DNA of 64,000 nucleotides from Ptychodera flava (taxonomy: Eukaryota > Hemichordata > Enteropneusta > Ptychoderidae), in contig NC_091939.1 of the NCBI RefSeq assembly GCF_041260155.1, positions 42,154,370 through 42,218,369 on the forward strand, in the 5' to 3' direction. The position numbers were made by a program, and so were the translations under genes. Shown here in pieces: positions 11,786 through 24,189 of the stretch (within the stretch, counting starts at the first letter, position 1; each line of letters starts with the position of its first letter). The notes under the pieces were generated by a model. The model was not told the origin of the DNA and made no database searches. It saw nothing but the letters and a program-made list of their open reading frames with translations.

Positions 11786-14645
11786 TGTTGTTTTATATGA
11801 GCAATTTTTGGTCAAAAATTATGAATTCTTATGTAATGTTGCGAGACTGTGTCCTTGACACTATTTTTTTCTTTAATACATGTATCAATAATGATAAATA
11901 AATGCTATTATTTACCATTTAAATATTTTTTTTTTTTCAATTTTGACAGTGAAATCATACCAGAGAAAAGGAAGTGCTCTGTGTGTGACAAGCGCCTGTG
12001 TAGGAGATTTCTACCAGTCCATGTAAGATATTATACAAAAGACATTAATGACATACTTTCATCTCGGCATCACCATAATGCTGTTATTGTTTATGCTGTG
12101 CAGAGTATCTACGCTGTTGCTCAAAGTTTGATTGTCAGTCACCCACTTCACATCAAGAAAGTATAGCTGGAAAAAACGCAGGGTGTGGTGTATGAGAGTT
12201 CCAATTGTAAGGGAGTACAAGAAGCTGCATATCAAAGGGGAAACCTTGCCTTTGAATGTCCACACCTTCAGTCTGTCAGATATGCAAAACAGGGTGAGGT
12301 AATTCCTTTCCAACAAGAAACGTTGGAGTCACTACACTAAATTCATCAAAGAGGAAAGAGCAATAGAGGGAATGGCCTAACAGGCTTCAGCTCAAAACAG
12401 GATTGTGCCTTTTGTGGTTCATCTACTGGGTAACACGGATTGTTATGATCGGTAATTGTATATCTCTGTTGATTGCTCATCTCTTCGGTATTACAGTTTG
12501 TTACAGAGAACTGAAGTTACCTGGAAACTTGCAAGATAATCACATACTGCAGCTGCTGCAGTCGTCAGAAAAGAGGATGCCCCAACAAAGTTATCTGCAA
12601 GTGTGTCTTGTTTCAGGAAATTCAGCATCTTCACACAAGTCACTAAAAGCACATCAGTTGTCTCTTACAATTTGAACTAACAGAAAACGATAATAAAAGG
12701 TTTCATATTGCATTCTACCATAAGTAGCTCTAAGCAGGGAACGCATCCCATCTAATGTACTTCTGTACTTCCACAAAAGGAACCAGGGTTGTATTCTTGT
12801 AGAAATAGAGGAATACTACTTTTCAACACTAAGTAAATGCTTAAGTTATCTTTAGTTAACTGTTGCTAATTTGTTTGTTTTTGGCACCATACCATTATAA
12901 ATGAGATATGAGCAGGAGAGTTATTTTGAGTATCCTCTTTTACTAAGTATCTCAACACATGGAAGCCTTCCTGATGAATGAGACATAAAGTTTATAAATT
13001 GTTATTGGAGAAGAAGGAGATACATTTTTAAAAGGGGTCTCCCAAAGTTTCAGCTTTTGCTATTGGTGTGTGCCATAAGGTTGATAAGATATAGAGTAAA
13101 GAAGTGTGGCGAGACCCAAACCCTCAGTGAAAAGATAACCATACCCCCTGTGCTGTCATTAATGCAGCAGAATTTGAGACTGATTAAGGAGATCTTGGCC
13201 ACTTTGAAAACACCAGATAAATTTTCAGTCTCTTCTTAGAGACCTCGCCTTAAATGAGTTCTAGAAGCCTAGGGATGTCTTACTTTGCAAAGGAACTGTA
13301 ATGTTTTTCGGGAATTTGTTTTTGGTCATTGTCACAACATAAATCATATTTGGGACATGACTATAACATATATAGACATGTGCAGAATCTAACCTTTCTG
13401 GTTATGCAGCTGCTCCAATTGTAAATTACAAGAAAAATACTGAATATATAATTGACCATGATTGCATGTCAAAATTACAGAACATTAGAAAGCTCATAAA
13501 TGAACTTTTTTCAGGAACTGAAGTCTTGGATTAAAAAACGAGTCTCCAGAGGATCATGCAGAGTACCAACTGATATTGATAAATACAAGGTTCAGCTGTC
13601 TGGCCAATTTAGGCTGAATGTTGACATTTATGGCAATGCCTTCCAGCCTTGGTAAACCATTAAATCCGCAAAAAATTATTATCAATGGTTACATATGTTG
13701 GATCAAGAGTACAAGAGACCTTCTAACTATAAGAATTCTTTCTCTGTCATTCGTCATGCATTCTCATTTGCCCACTTTTGAATATTAGAGTGGATAGATT
13801 CTGATGCAACTTGGGATGTTAGCTGTACTGTGCATTTGCCTTGTCACCAAATACTGGTAAATTTCGAGAATTCTGTTGAACACTTTATAGTATATGTAAT
13901 TCAAACTGAGTCTTGATTACTGGAAATTGTCAAAAATATGTAGAGTAAGCAAGTGTTTAGGGTGGACTGGCATATAGAGTGACTGCCTAGCAAAAATCAT
14001 CTTGTTGCCCCATTTTATCAAATACTGGTTGCTATATATAAATATTTACATTAAATTTTTAATTTCACAGATTGGTGTGATTGAAATCAAGGATCTATTG
14101 GCAATTGTGCATAAAATAAATATAAGAAAGACACTTATATGGTACATGGTGATGATCCTGTTTGAAGTTAAACTTCTTCAAACAAAATCTGATTCAATGA
14201 AAATTTTGGTCGAAGGGGCATTTTCAAATGTGAGAGAAGTATCAAAAGCATCCAGTGAAGTATGCAGCTTCTTATCAAAATTTGGTGACTTCATAATGGC
14301 AGATGTATTCAGGTTATTATAATATCTAGTATGCATTCAGGGGTAAGGCTTGTTTTGTTCTTTGTAAGGTATATTTAAGCTAAATCGACTCCCTCCAATG
14401 TACCTCCCTCGATAGTGGAAAAAGGCAAACTTTACACTCCATAATATACCCAGCTTCCCCTCGTACATTACGGCGTGCAAAGTTAGCTTGACCCATTGTG
14501 GGTTGAAAACAGAAACTATGTATACCAAGGCCTTCTCAAATGCCAAATACTTCACAAAATGTCAAACTAAATTCATTCAGTGTAACAGAAGAAGAGTTGG
14601 CCTTACAGTTGGTAATCACAGCTAAATGTACCCCTCACAATTAAT
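11786..14645. other. Gene-poor stretch with a few decayed exon-like blocks
   Basis: Short coding-like segments occur after acceptor-like sites: about 11,950-12,025 (EKRKCSVCDKRLCRRFLPVH, a Cys-x2-Cys cluster), about 12,190-12,340, 13,515-13,652 (ELKSWIKKRVSRGS, ending in a stop), and 14,071-14,322 (IGVIEIKDLLAIVHK, ending in a stop). They may be remnants of one gene or of a transposon-borne gene. They could not be joined into a frame and I do not recognise a family. Confidence 0.35.
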
Positions 14646-14764
14646 CTTTACGGGCCCTGATACGGCTTTTCCGGCCCGAGGTCGTACGGCGGAAGGGCCC
14701 GAGCGTGCGAGGGCCCGTACGCCGTACGACCAAGGGCCGCAAAAGCCGTATCAGGGCCATAAAG
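14646..14764. mobile_element. GC-rich palindromic foldback (MITE-like), ~119 bp
   Basis: The left arm, from CTTTACGGGCCCTGATACGG, is mirrored by CCGTATCAGGGCCATAAAG on the right. The inner arms, with GGTCGTACGGC and GCCGTACGACC, also pair. The block stands out as GC-rich in AT-rich surroundings. No clear target duplication beyond the palindrome was found. Confidence 0.75.
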
Positions 14765-17729
14765 GTTTTATCATATACCTTATGGAATGATAAATATGTA
14801 GTTTACATAATATTCAACATTGTTTAGGAGATAAAAATGTGTGCGATATCAGAAATTCATCGCCATTTGTGTCAGTTTTTCATAAATACGATGGCCGCTT
14901 TCCGTCGCGGATTGACATACACAATGACGTCATTTGTTTACCTGCAGAATTCTAGAACGCGCAATGCAACATCCGTACTATTACGTGATCAACAGAGATC
15001 CAGGTTGAAATCGAGGTGTAAGAAGGACAAAAGCGTGATGTCAGTTTCTTGCAATTTATAATGAACAGGCACGCACTTAGTATACACAGGATTTCACTAG
15101 AATTTAGAAATAAAAGCCGATGTCACCGGCGCGGCTCCACTGTCGCCACGCGCAACTACGATCTGAGCGAGCAGACGTTTTCCTAATCTCGCGCTGGCTT
15201 TGTGTACGAATGGAACGTTTGCGGATAGCAACGCGCGTAGTAACCAGAATCGAGGTAGTTCAGAAATGCACGCGATTGCCCATATTTGGGCACATTTGTA
15301 AAAAAATGCACGGATCTGAGGGCGCTTTCTCCCATAGCTTTACACAGGCACGTGAATGTAGGTATATGATAATGATAGTTTGGACATCATATGAATGTTG
15401 AGTGTGCAAGGAAGTTCTTGATTGACCTGTCCAGCTTCTCTCTGAAGGCCGTCATAAGAAAATATTCACGGGATAGTCTTGCTTTCATAGTTCAACAAGC
15501 AGGCTGTAGCTGTAGTGTACACAATAAACAACCGATACTGTTTAAGTTCACATGTTGGCATCAACACCATGCATGACTGTTACCATTGTTTCTTTCATTT
15601 TACAGGCTGCAAATTTTAGATGATATTCTATACACCAGTTGAGGTTGCAAGTTGAGTGTGCCCTGATCTGTTGGATGAAACTGCACTGATATCTTTAAAG
15701 TATTGTACACTCATGCCTCATTTCTCACCTGGTGAAAGCCAATGTCATGTTGTATGCCATCTGATCAGTTATTTCATGATGAAGAAAAGAATATTGATCT
15801 GCCATTCATATCTCAGTAACTATGTATCAGAGTTTGCGTTTACGCAAAAATAGTGCGTATTTACGCATTGAAATTGACTCTCTACGCATTTTTTTCATTG
15901 TTTTGCGTTTTCTATATGCAAAGGATAACACCGAAAGCACTCCCCATGACTGAGCTTTGGCGACAACCAGACGAAATTTGTTGTAACACATTTCTGTCAA
16001 TCACTCATTTTGTGTGGAAAGTTTCAGATTCTCTGGGCGTTGTCTGAAAAATCGGCATCATAGTTCACACGTTATCACGTTAGGCACGTTATCATGTCAG
16101 CTGTGCCTATGAATTACGTTGCTAATTTTCAGCGAGCGATAGTTTCTGAAACTTATAACACAAAGTGAGTGACTGACGGAAATGTTGCGACAAATTATAT
16201 AAATGCCAACAGTGCACGCACGATCATCGCGTCTCGCTGTTCCCAAATTTTGATCAAGAACACATACAGCATGGCGTCGAAGCAGACAAGTCTGTTTTCT
16301 TTCAACTTAGCTCTACGATCCGTGAAAAAATGATTCATCGGTAGAGCTCGTCGGAATCCCGATAAATTTTGAACACTGCAGAAGTGTCTGGATAAGCTGC
16401 CATAACTCTAACTTTTGGGTTGCCCGATGTGTTTAGACGGTCGCATGTATACCCTTCGATGTTACGTTTCAATATTGTTCAAGGTGTTCGTTAAACTGTT
16501 TTCATTAAAATAATGATACATCATACAATCCAAATATGTAGTGTAGGTTTATTCAACAGCACACTGTATTTTGCAGTCAGTTTTTTCATCAATCGAGTGC
16601 GGAAGTGAAATTACGCACTCAAATCCAGCCATTACGCAATTTTAGCAGACTAATGCGTATGCCGTACGCGAGGAGAAAAAAGTCACCGCGAACACTGATG
16701 TATGATTGGTGATATTCATTTGGAGTGTAATTGCTTTAACTGAAGTCTTCAGTAGCATTTGTTGACATTGCCTTGGTGGTGTATTTTAAACAATGACTGA
16801 AAATGTAAAGGATAAGATTTGTTAACTTCCTGATAGGATCAAAATAAACAATATATTTTACAGTATTCAAATAAATTGTTCGTAAAAAGCATCAAAGAAT
16901 AATTGAACAACTGTGTTATACTCAAACAATTTTACTATTTTTCATCTGAAAATGGTTAACTACTTTTAAATTAGGAAAAAATGAACAAAGCATGTAAATC
17001 TCTGTGAAACACTTCTAACAGTCCACTGATGTCTACCTGTAAGATGTTAACTTTAAACTTGTTTTCAAATTAAAAGTGTCTAAGAATAAAATAAATAAAA
17101 TGATAAAAATTGCCAAAAGTGTATGATACTGATAACTTTACTATAATTTTTAAAATTCTTAATAATACTCAGATTAAACCAGATTTCAAAGAAAAAGCAT
17201 GAGCAGATTCTGATTTTTTTTACTTTGACCAAAATGACTAGTTTTGCCATGATTTAAACAAAACTGAAAGAGAACATCCCTATCTACTTCTGAAGAAATT
17301 CCAAAGCAACCAGGAAAGTGACTGCAGAGATTGTTTTTCAAACAAAACTAAATGACCAAAAAATTAATGAAAAATGGACATTGCAAGATATCCGCTCAAA
17401 AGTAAGCAAAACATAAAACAGGCGTGATAAAATATAACAAATGCAACTCGAGTGATACACATGAAAGTCAACTCAGTACGTGAACTGTTAACACAAAATA
17501 TTGCAAGAACATGCAAGAAACAACAAACTGGCCTTTACAACGACAAACAACTAGCATACCAAAATTCAAATATGCTATAAACAAACAATTATCTCAATAT
17601 GAGATCAAAAACAGGTATACCTGCTTCAGAGTTCTCCCCAGGATTTTCTGGTAGAGTGGCGGCCAATTTGCATAACAACAAATACAATTTTTATGGTAAT
17701 GAATTCTATTGTTTACCAAAAATTAAAGA
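14765..17729. other. No supportable gene
   Basis: Mixed composition. The GC-richer 14,830-15,330 has short open frames without recognisable motifs. Between 15,830 and 16,670 the motif TTACGCA recurs in both orientations, but no defined repeat unit was resolved. 16,700-17,650 is AT-rich. Confidence 0.45.
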
Positions 17730-17744
17730 CTGACTTTGTATTTT

Positions 17745-17935
17745 GAAAAACAAAATTTGCTTTGACTCCACTAGTCAAAAAAAAATTTGCTTTGAAGCAA
17801 CCTCTGGAATAAAATTCTACCATGGTAGGTTCAAAAAGAAAATTGTCGCCATACTCATTTCCTCCTGCTCCCCCCCCCCTCAGAAATTGAATGGGCCACC
17901 CCTAATCGCAAAAAAAAGTGACAAAAGTGAAGTTC
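17745..17935. repeat. Degenerate end of the poly-A-box/G-rich element family
   Basis: It holds AAAAAAAATTTGCTTTGA-like boxes followed by CATTTCCTCCTGCTCCCCCC and GAAATTGAATGGGCCACCCC. This is a diverged version of the right end of the element at 20,169-22,102. Confidence 0.5.
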
Positions 17936-18251
17936 ACTACTTGAATGGAGGTCAACCCCGGGCCCCGAACCCCGCCCGCGCCCGTTAACGAATGAATTTC
18001 GCTTTTTGAACTTATGCGACAATCTGAGACCATGGAGGTCTCATGCTGAGACGGTCCCTTACAATGATCCCCCCCCCCCCCCCCGGTATCCCTATCAGGT
18101 AAAGTGCGAATGGTTTTGTTTGCCGTTCACGCGGAGACGGACAAAAGAAGTCAGCTGTGCCGTCGCCAGACTGGTGATAGAGACGCCGTGTCATTACCAA
18201 ATAACTGTTTGCGCTAAATTTCATCGATTGTTGAATGCAAAGGAGTTGAAA

Positions 18252-18560
18252 TACTAAATCATTAGCACAGGCGGATATCAACTTTTCTGATCGATCTATT
18301 GATCCAGTAGTCGATATGCCAGCATCTTCGCTTGCCAAGGCCTGCTGTTCGGGCAGCTGGGTGCTTCCCGAAATTAGTGGAAGACTCCTGTCTGGCTAAC
18401 GAGCCGTGCGAGCGGACGATGATATGCCCGCCTCTGCAACATAAGTTTAATATTTAGGTTACAGTGGCGGGCATATCGACTACGGGATCAATAGATCGAT
18501 CAGAATGTTGATCTCCTTAGCAGACTACCCAGCTACGGAGCGCCTGTGATCATTAGTCAT
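18252..18560. mobile_element. Inverted-repeat (foldback) element, ~310 bp
   Basis: Arms at 18,274-18,320 and 18,470-18,515 are near-perfect reverse complements (GATCGATCTATTGATCC against GGATCAATAGATCGATC, and TCGATATGCC against GGCATATCGA). The outer flanks CATTAGCACAGGCG and CGCCTGTGATCATTAG also pair. A nested shorter palindrome, GATATGCCCGCC/GGCGGGCATATC, lies inside. No coding sequence is present. Confidence 0.7.
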
Positions 18561-20168
18561 CCCTTAATTTATTAAAAGCAAGACCTACGGATAACGTACT
18601 GATCCGACTGGGTCGGATCCCGTGAGGAGTACGGTGCCCAGAGTACAGCGATCCGAGGTCGTCGACATGGATAAAATTTTAAAAACTGAGCTGCAGCTGT
18701 CGCCGAGAACAGTTCAGACGAAGTAACACTCGGTTGTTTTGTGAAGCCCTGGGTATGACTTTAAGTAAGGTATACACAAGCATGAATCGGAGTTTCACAC
18801 AGTGTCACTAGAGTCTTCTGGCACACGATATAAAATGGCACATCGCTTAGTCACAGGAACTTCAGCATGTCTATGTAGATTGGACACATCTCAAGGCAGT
18901 CCGAGTCGGACAACAGGAGTACAGTCGATGCTTACCAAGCGAGTTTTCTTCAAATTTTAGGCGCGGTGTCACAGGAATTGTCCTTGGGTCATCCTAGCCT
19001 GAAAGTCTGCGTTGCAAGGGCAGAATGATCGTTCTAGCAGCAACTTGAATTGAAATTGCACGCTTCCACCGTCCCGCCACAAAGTCATCTGCTGTTTAAT
19101 TGTTATCGTCTGATAAACTTTGAGCGGTTATTTTTAGCTATCTGGAGTCACTTCAACTTGAGCCTAAATCAATCCGCCTATTAGTTGGAACTATAAAATG
19201 ATCAATTTTCCTTTGTAAACCTGAGTTGCTTGGCGACTGCAGAAGTATAATGCAAAAATAAATCCATTCTTGATCATCCGCCGAAGCTGCGTACGATTTG
19301 TACCATTTTAAGGGCAAAAATCAGGATTTACATTTGATCTATATGGGCGGAAGTATAATGTGGAAGACGTAGTGTGGCCAGCGGTTCTCATGATTCTGCG
19401 TCATGACACAAGTTCCAGGCACTGCCTTCCCTGGGGAGCAGTGGTATGTGCTACGAGGAAGGTTAATGCCCGGATTTCGAAGGATGGTGTGACCACAGTA
19501 ACTCAATGAACAAGGGGTATTTACGCGATCGCTGTGGGCATATTGTGTATGAGGTGGATCATTCCATGTTAACTTTTCACCATTGGCACGCGACGTGCCA
19601 CACGCCAGTATACATTCATGCACGAGCGTACTATTCTGCCACTGTTCACGCCCACGGGTACACTGGTCTTGCCGGCTACAATTTCGCTCTGCAACTACTG
19701 ATAGATCTCAGACGTGCCTATACACACGCAAAATACGTCTTTCGGCCGCGTAGACGAAGAGCCGAATCGCAGCATGGATTTACAAAAATTATTGCAGCCA
19801 ACAAGTAGCTGTTATGTCTTCATACGTAAGCCGACTGTTTTCGCAACTGTCCGCTCATAATCTGGAAATTTCGTGTACGGCGCGGTGTGTTGACGAGACT
19901 ATCTAGCTGCGAAAACCTCATCTCAGCCGCATGCCCGCGCCCCGGCACTATTGCCAATGAATCGACATGTTGCTGGGCGACGCCCGTAAAAAAAGATTAC
20001 GGCAGTACAGTTTCCCGCCCGCTATTAAACAATACGATATCGGTAAAATATCACTGTGAGATTGTTGTTTTTGAGGGTCTATATTTTCTATATTAAACAA
20101 AACAAAACGTAACAAAAAACTCGATTAGTGCCACTAAGCTTTAAAGTTTAATGCGTCTGCCTGTTTAA
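18561..20168. other. No supportable gene
   Basis: Moderate-GC sequence with overlapping short open frames on both strands at 19,340-19,810 that show no recognisable domain. Nothing else is evident. Confidence 0.45.
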
Positions 20169-22102
20169 GGGGTACACCATTTGATTTCTGGGGGGGTATG
20201 GAGGATTTTGAGAAAAAAAAATTGTCGCCAGGTGAGATAGAAGAAAAAAAAAATTGATCCTGTCATGGCCTGAGAAAAAAAAATTGTCATAACAGACAGA
20301 AGTGAAAAAAAAATTGTCACAATGCACCAGAAATTAGCAAAATTTGGAAACCCTATTCTCATGTAATTCTTTGCCGGCGCGCCGCCATAGGCGGCGCAAA
20401 TGTTTTTAACACAAGCAATTCTTATGTTTTTTTCCAAGCACTTATGATATAAGCATGCACTACATAGGTCTACTTTACACCTCAGTGCACTCAATGTTTT
20501 CCTTCCCTTTACTGACCCAAGAAATCATATTTCAGGATTTCTGTTGCAATATCTCAATGGCATAGGCACTATCTAAAGGGGACTTTTTGACTTCTGTAAA
20601 TTGTGAAAATTTTAAAACACAAGACAGGAGTCAATAAACTAGTGTTAAAATCAATATATTATTCTCTCAATATAAATATATTAGGAAGATGTACAAGTTG
20701 ACAATGAAAAATTGAGGAACAACAAATATAATGAAATACAAGGGAGGGGGTCACTAAAAAAATTGAAAACTTCAGGGGGCGTTACTCAAAATGTGGAGAG
20801 AAAGAAGGTGGGGGGGGGGGCGGGGTTACTCAATTTTTTTTTTGCGAAGTAAATTGAAACACATCTCAGATTGCACCATTGCACACATCCATTTCTCAAA
20901 ATTTTCACAGGATCTAGGACAAAACTGAACTGTTGTGAATTCATCCTTTATTATCACAGAAACATGTTTTCATTTACCTCAGTTCAATGACCATTTTGAC
21001 AGTTAAACATACCATATTCATGCTTTTCATTAGAAGCGTGCAGCTGGAGAAATAGACACAAGAAGGTCACAGATTTTCCGTTCCTGTATATTTATTTATC
21101 TTCAGTCTCTGGCAAACAGAACTGTTTTTCACAAATTGTATTGTCATTTTTTTGGTTGTTGAATATTGTGACACAAACACTGATCATGCATAAAATGTAA
21201 AAAATATTGCAGTGTTCAATGTCGTTTTCAAACAGTTTTACCGAGTGCAAAATAACCTGAAACTCCTCTCAAATTGCACCATTAAACACATCAATTTCCC
21301 AAAATTTCCAATACGAGAGGGGGAAACCCCCTCTCGTGCTCTCCCCCTTGGGGTGTTCTAACAGTTTCACTTAGTAAAAAAATTAAAAAAACACCTCTCA
21401 GATTGCACCAGACTGCACCATTGCACACATCAATATCTTAAAAATTTCCATGCAAGATAGGGAAAGCCCCTGTGACACTTTCCCCCCTAAGCCTCTCGCG
21501 TGTTCTTCCCCTGTACTTTCAAATTCTGCCCGGTCAGATATCCTAGTGAAAACCTTGTCATAATACCCATCCAAATTAAACAATATACTATATGGTTAGA
21601 TACTGCATGAGCTTTTATATCTTTATTTTATTGTGACTTACAATTTCATTTTGATGGGTTCACCTTTTTTGAACCATCATGAGATAACTGATGATAGTCT
21701 AGCAGAGTACATCAGGATTTCAAAGGTCTTTACTGTTGCTGTATTTTGTAAATGTTACAAATACATGTATTTGTATTTAACTTTTCTAAGTGGGGGGATC
21801 AGTCAAAATTTCAGAGTTAGAGAGGGGAGTTGCTAAAATTCATCATGGTTGACGGGGGGGGGGGGGTGTCACTTAAAATTTCTGAGTTTCAGGCCGTAAA
21901 TAATGACGGCTCCCTTATACAACGCATCACAAACTTGATGACAAAGAAAAAAAAATTAGCATTGCTACTCCATTTGAAAAAAAAAAATTGATCTAGCTCT
22001 GACAGTAGAAAAAAAAATTGCTGTCACTGTGAAAGGAAAAAAAAATTTGCTCCATACCCATTTCCTCCATACCCCCCCCACAAAAATCAAATGGTTCTCC
22101 CC
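20169..22102. mobile_element. ~1.9-kb element with ~40-bp G-rich inverted ends and poly-A boxes
   Basis: The left end GGGGTACACCATTTGATTTC, followed by a G7 run and TATGGAGGA, is mirrored at 22,063-22,102 by TCCTCCATACCCCC and ATCAAATGGTTCTCCCC. Inside each end lie 3-4 boxes of GAAAAAAAAATTG, in the same orientation at both ends and so not part of the inverted repeat. The interior has no intact gene; a small hairpin (GAGAGGGGGAAACCCCCTCTC) lies near 21,313. A diverged relative is at 17,745-17,935. Confidence 0.55.
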
Positions 22103-22917
22103 TAACTGATTCCTAGTAGGGAGACAGTTGTCGCTGAAAAAACAATTATTTTTATGTCGGAACACACTGATATAGTTTTGCAATAAAGGGAAATCAACCC
22201 CATACATCGTTCACACCTGGTTGATTGCGTTTCAGTTATTTTGAGTACATTTTTGAATATTAATGTTTCGCTGTTTTGTGTATAGACTTGATTTAAAGGC
22301 GAGACACGGCTGTAATCTGCGTGTCAGTGTAATCTCTCCAGAGTGGAGAGACTGTATACCACGATCCTGTACAGCAATGTAGTTTGAAAGATTGCCAGAC
22401 TTTCCATTAGTCCCCTCAAATTTATCTTAGTAGAGAAATTGCGTGGAATGTATGATAGATTTGTACCTGCAGCTTATTTGTTACGATGCTGTCCCACTTC
22501 AAGTTGAAGTTTGTTCTTTCACTCGGGACGCTAGGGTGCATGTCTAATTTTGTTCTACTCTACCCTTCAAGGGAGGCGTTCGTATTGTGTTCACTTGATT
22601 GAAATATAAGGTTATAATTACGTGGTCGTCAATAATTTTGGTATTGTTCATACTTTCTGTTGTAGGGTTGCAGTTTTCTTTGAGGCTATTTTCCACGGTC
22701 GGAGAGAAATTATTGGAGACTTTTATCAATTGATGGTTGCTGACAGTTTGCAGCGTAATCGTTGCGACACGTTTACTAGTATGCAATGTAATGAAAGCAT
22801 GTGAAGCATTAGATTGGGTTCGCATACAATAACAAGACTTTATAGTAATAGCGTTTCTGCCAATCAATTGGTAGGCTTGCTGCAATAATTGAAGCCTACG
22901 GGCCTAGCTGTCAGTGT
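22103..22917. other. No supportable gene
   Basis: Short open frames on both strands overlap here, none with recognisable features. Confidence 0.4.
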
Positions 22918-23063
22918 GAGTCCATGGCTGTGATGTTTTCGGACGGGATCGATTTCTCCCTTTTATGGGCTGGTTTTGACTTTTACGCTTTTAACCAAAC
23001 GTAAAGGTCAAAATCAGCCCGTGAAAGGCAGAGATCCATCCGAAAACACAACAGCCATGGACC
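22918..23063. mobile_element. Palindromic MITE-like element, ~146 bp
   Basis: GAGTCCATGGCTGTG...TTTTCGGACGG on the left pairs with CCATCCGAAAAC...CAGCCATGGACCC on the right. The inner arms GGGCTGGTTTTGACTTTTACG and CGTAAAGGTCAAAATCAGCCC also pair around a ~12-bp loop. No coding sequence. Confidence 0.75.
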
Positions 23064-24103
23064 CACAGCTACATACAGGCAATGCGCCGGCTTTTTCTGT
23101 GGCACACAGTCTATGTAGCCGAAAATGAGATGCAAATGATATGCGGTTAAGGTCTCATCAACTAACTTTCAGCTGGTTTTTCACTTTCTACTATTTTTAT
23201 AGCATTTTTTACAAAGGCACAGACTTATTCTTCCTGCAACTTAAAACTGACGGTGATTTGGTAGCTCATTCTTTACTATTTTTAATAGTTTTTGGTAGCC
23301 GGTAACACACACTTCGTGTCCATGTCGGCTACATGGACGATCTGCCTTTTCTGTCGTGCTGTCTGTCTCTCATTAGTCCGGGGTCACTTGTCGTGATTTT
23401 GGCTTCCGTGTGCATTTCGTGAAGACTCTTGTCAACATATATCATTTTGTTCCTTAATACCTGGACAGTCCAAAAAACATTGTTGGCATTTTTTCTTTCC
23501 ACTTTGTCAAGGTCAAATTCAAGGTCATTCGTTACTCGGCGTATTCCATTGATTAAGCATTGTAGTGCATACAAATTGGCTATAATCGTTGACCAAACTA
23601 CCTTCAGTGGTGTAGGGGAACTAAACAGCTCATGATAGATTTAAAAAACCTTGTTTGAGGCATTATTGGATCTTTTTTTACCGTTTTATATGGATTTATA
23701 TGCAATTACAAGGATTTGCCTGTGTTGCAGTTGTCCATCATTCCCATGCACTGTGTTAATAATGACACGGATTGGTTTCTGACATGCACTGCGCTTGATA
23801 ACTACATCATAGACGTTATTTTATCAATTTCTGTGCATTCAGCTTAAGCCGTCCGCAGTACTCTGCAAGGTTGTGAAATCCAGACCTCTGCGCAGAATTT
23901 AACTAGTGTAGACTGGATTACTGTGCAGCTAGCAGACTAAGGTGTACTATTTGCTTGTAGTAAGAGTAGTCATCCCTTTCCTCGCATTTCTCTCCCAGTC
24001 ATGTAAAACGATTTGAATGTTTCCTTAGCAATAATAGCAGGGATTAGAGACTTGTTGCTAAACATAGGCAACATTTAGAAGTCGTTTATCAAAACTAAGC
24101 CTC
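23064..24103. other. No gene; contains a TGTAGCCGA-type repeat end
   Basis: TATGTAGCCGA at about 23,103 and TCGGCTACATGGA at about 23,326 could be the two ends of a small element. The segment 23,323-23,346 is an exact 24-bp inverted match to 37,624-37,647, next to the left end of the large transposon. Confidence 0.45.
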
Positions 24104-24189
24104 TTGACTGAGAAACATTGGCTATTACCTGTGTCTTTTGAAAATCAACTCAGTACACACAATGTTGTACTAACCAAGACACCCACTCC

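Noticed and set aside
19339..19808. Possible gene on either strand
   Set aside because: Overlapping frames of ~95-100 codons on both strands with no recognisable motif or splice context.
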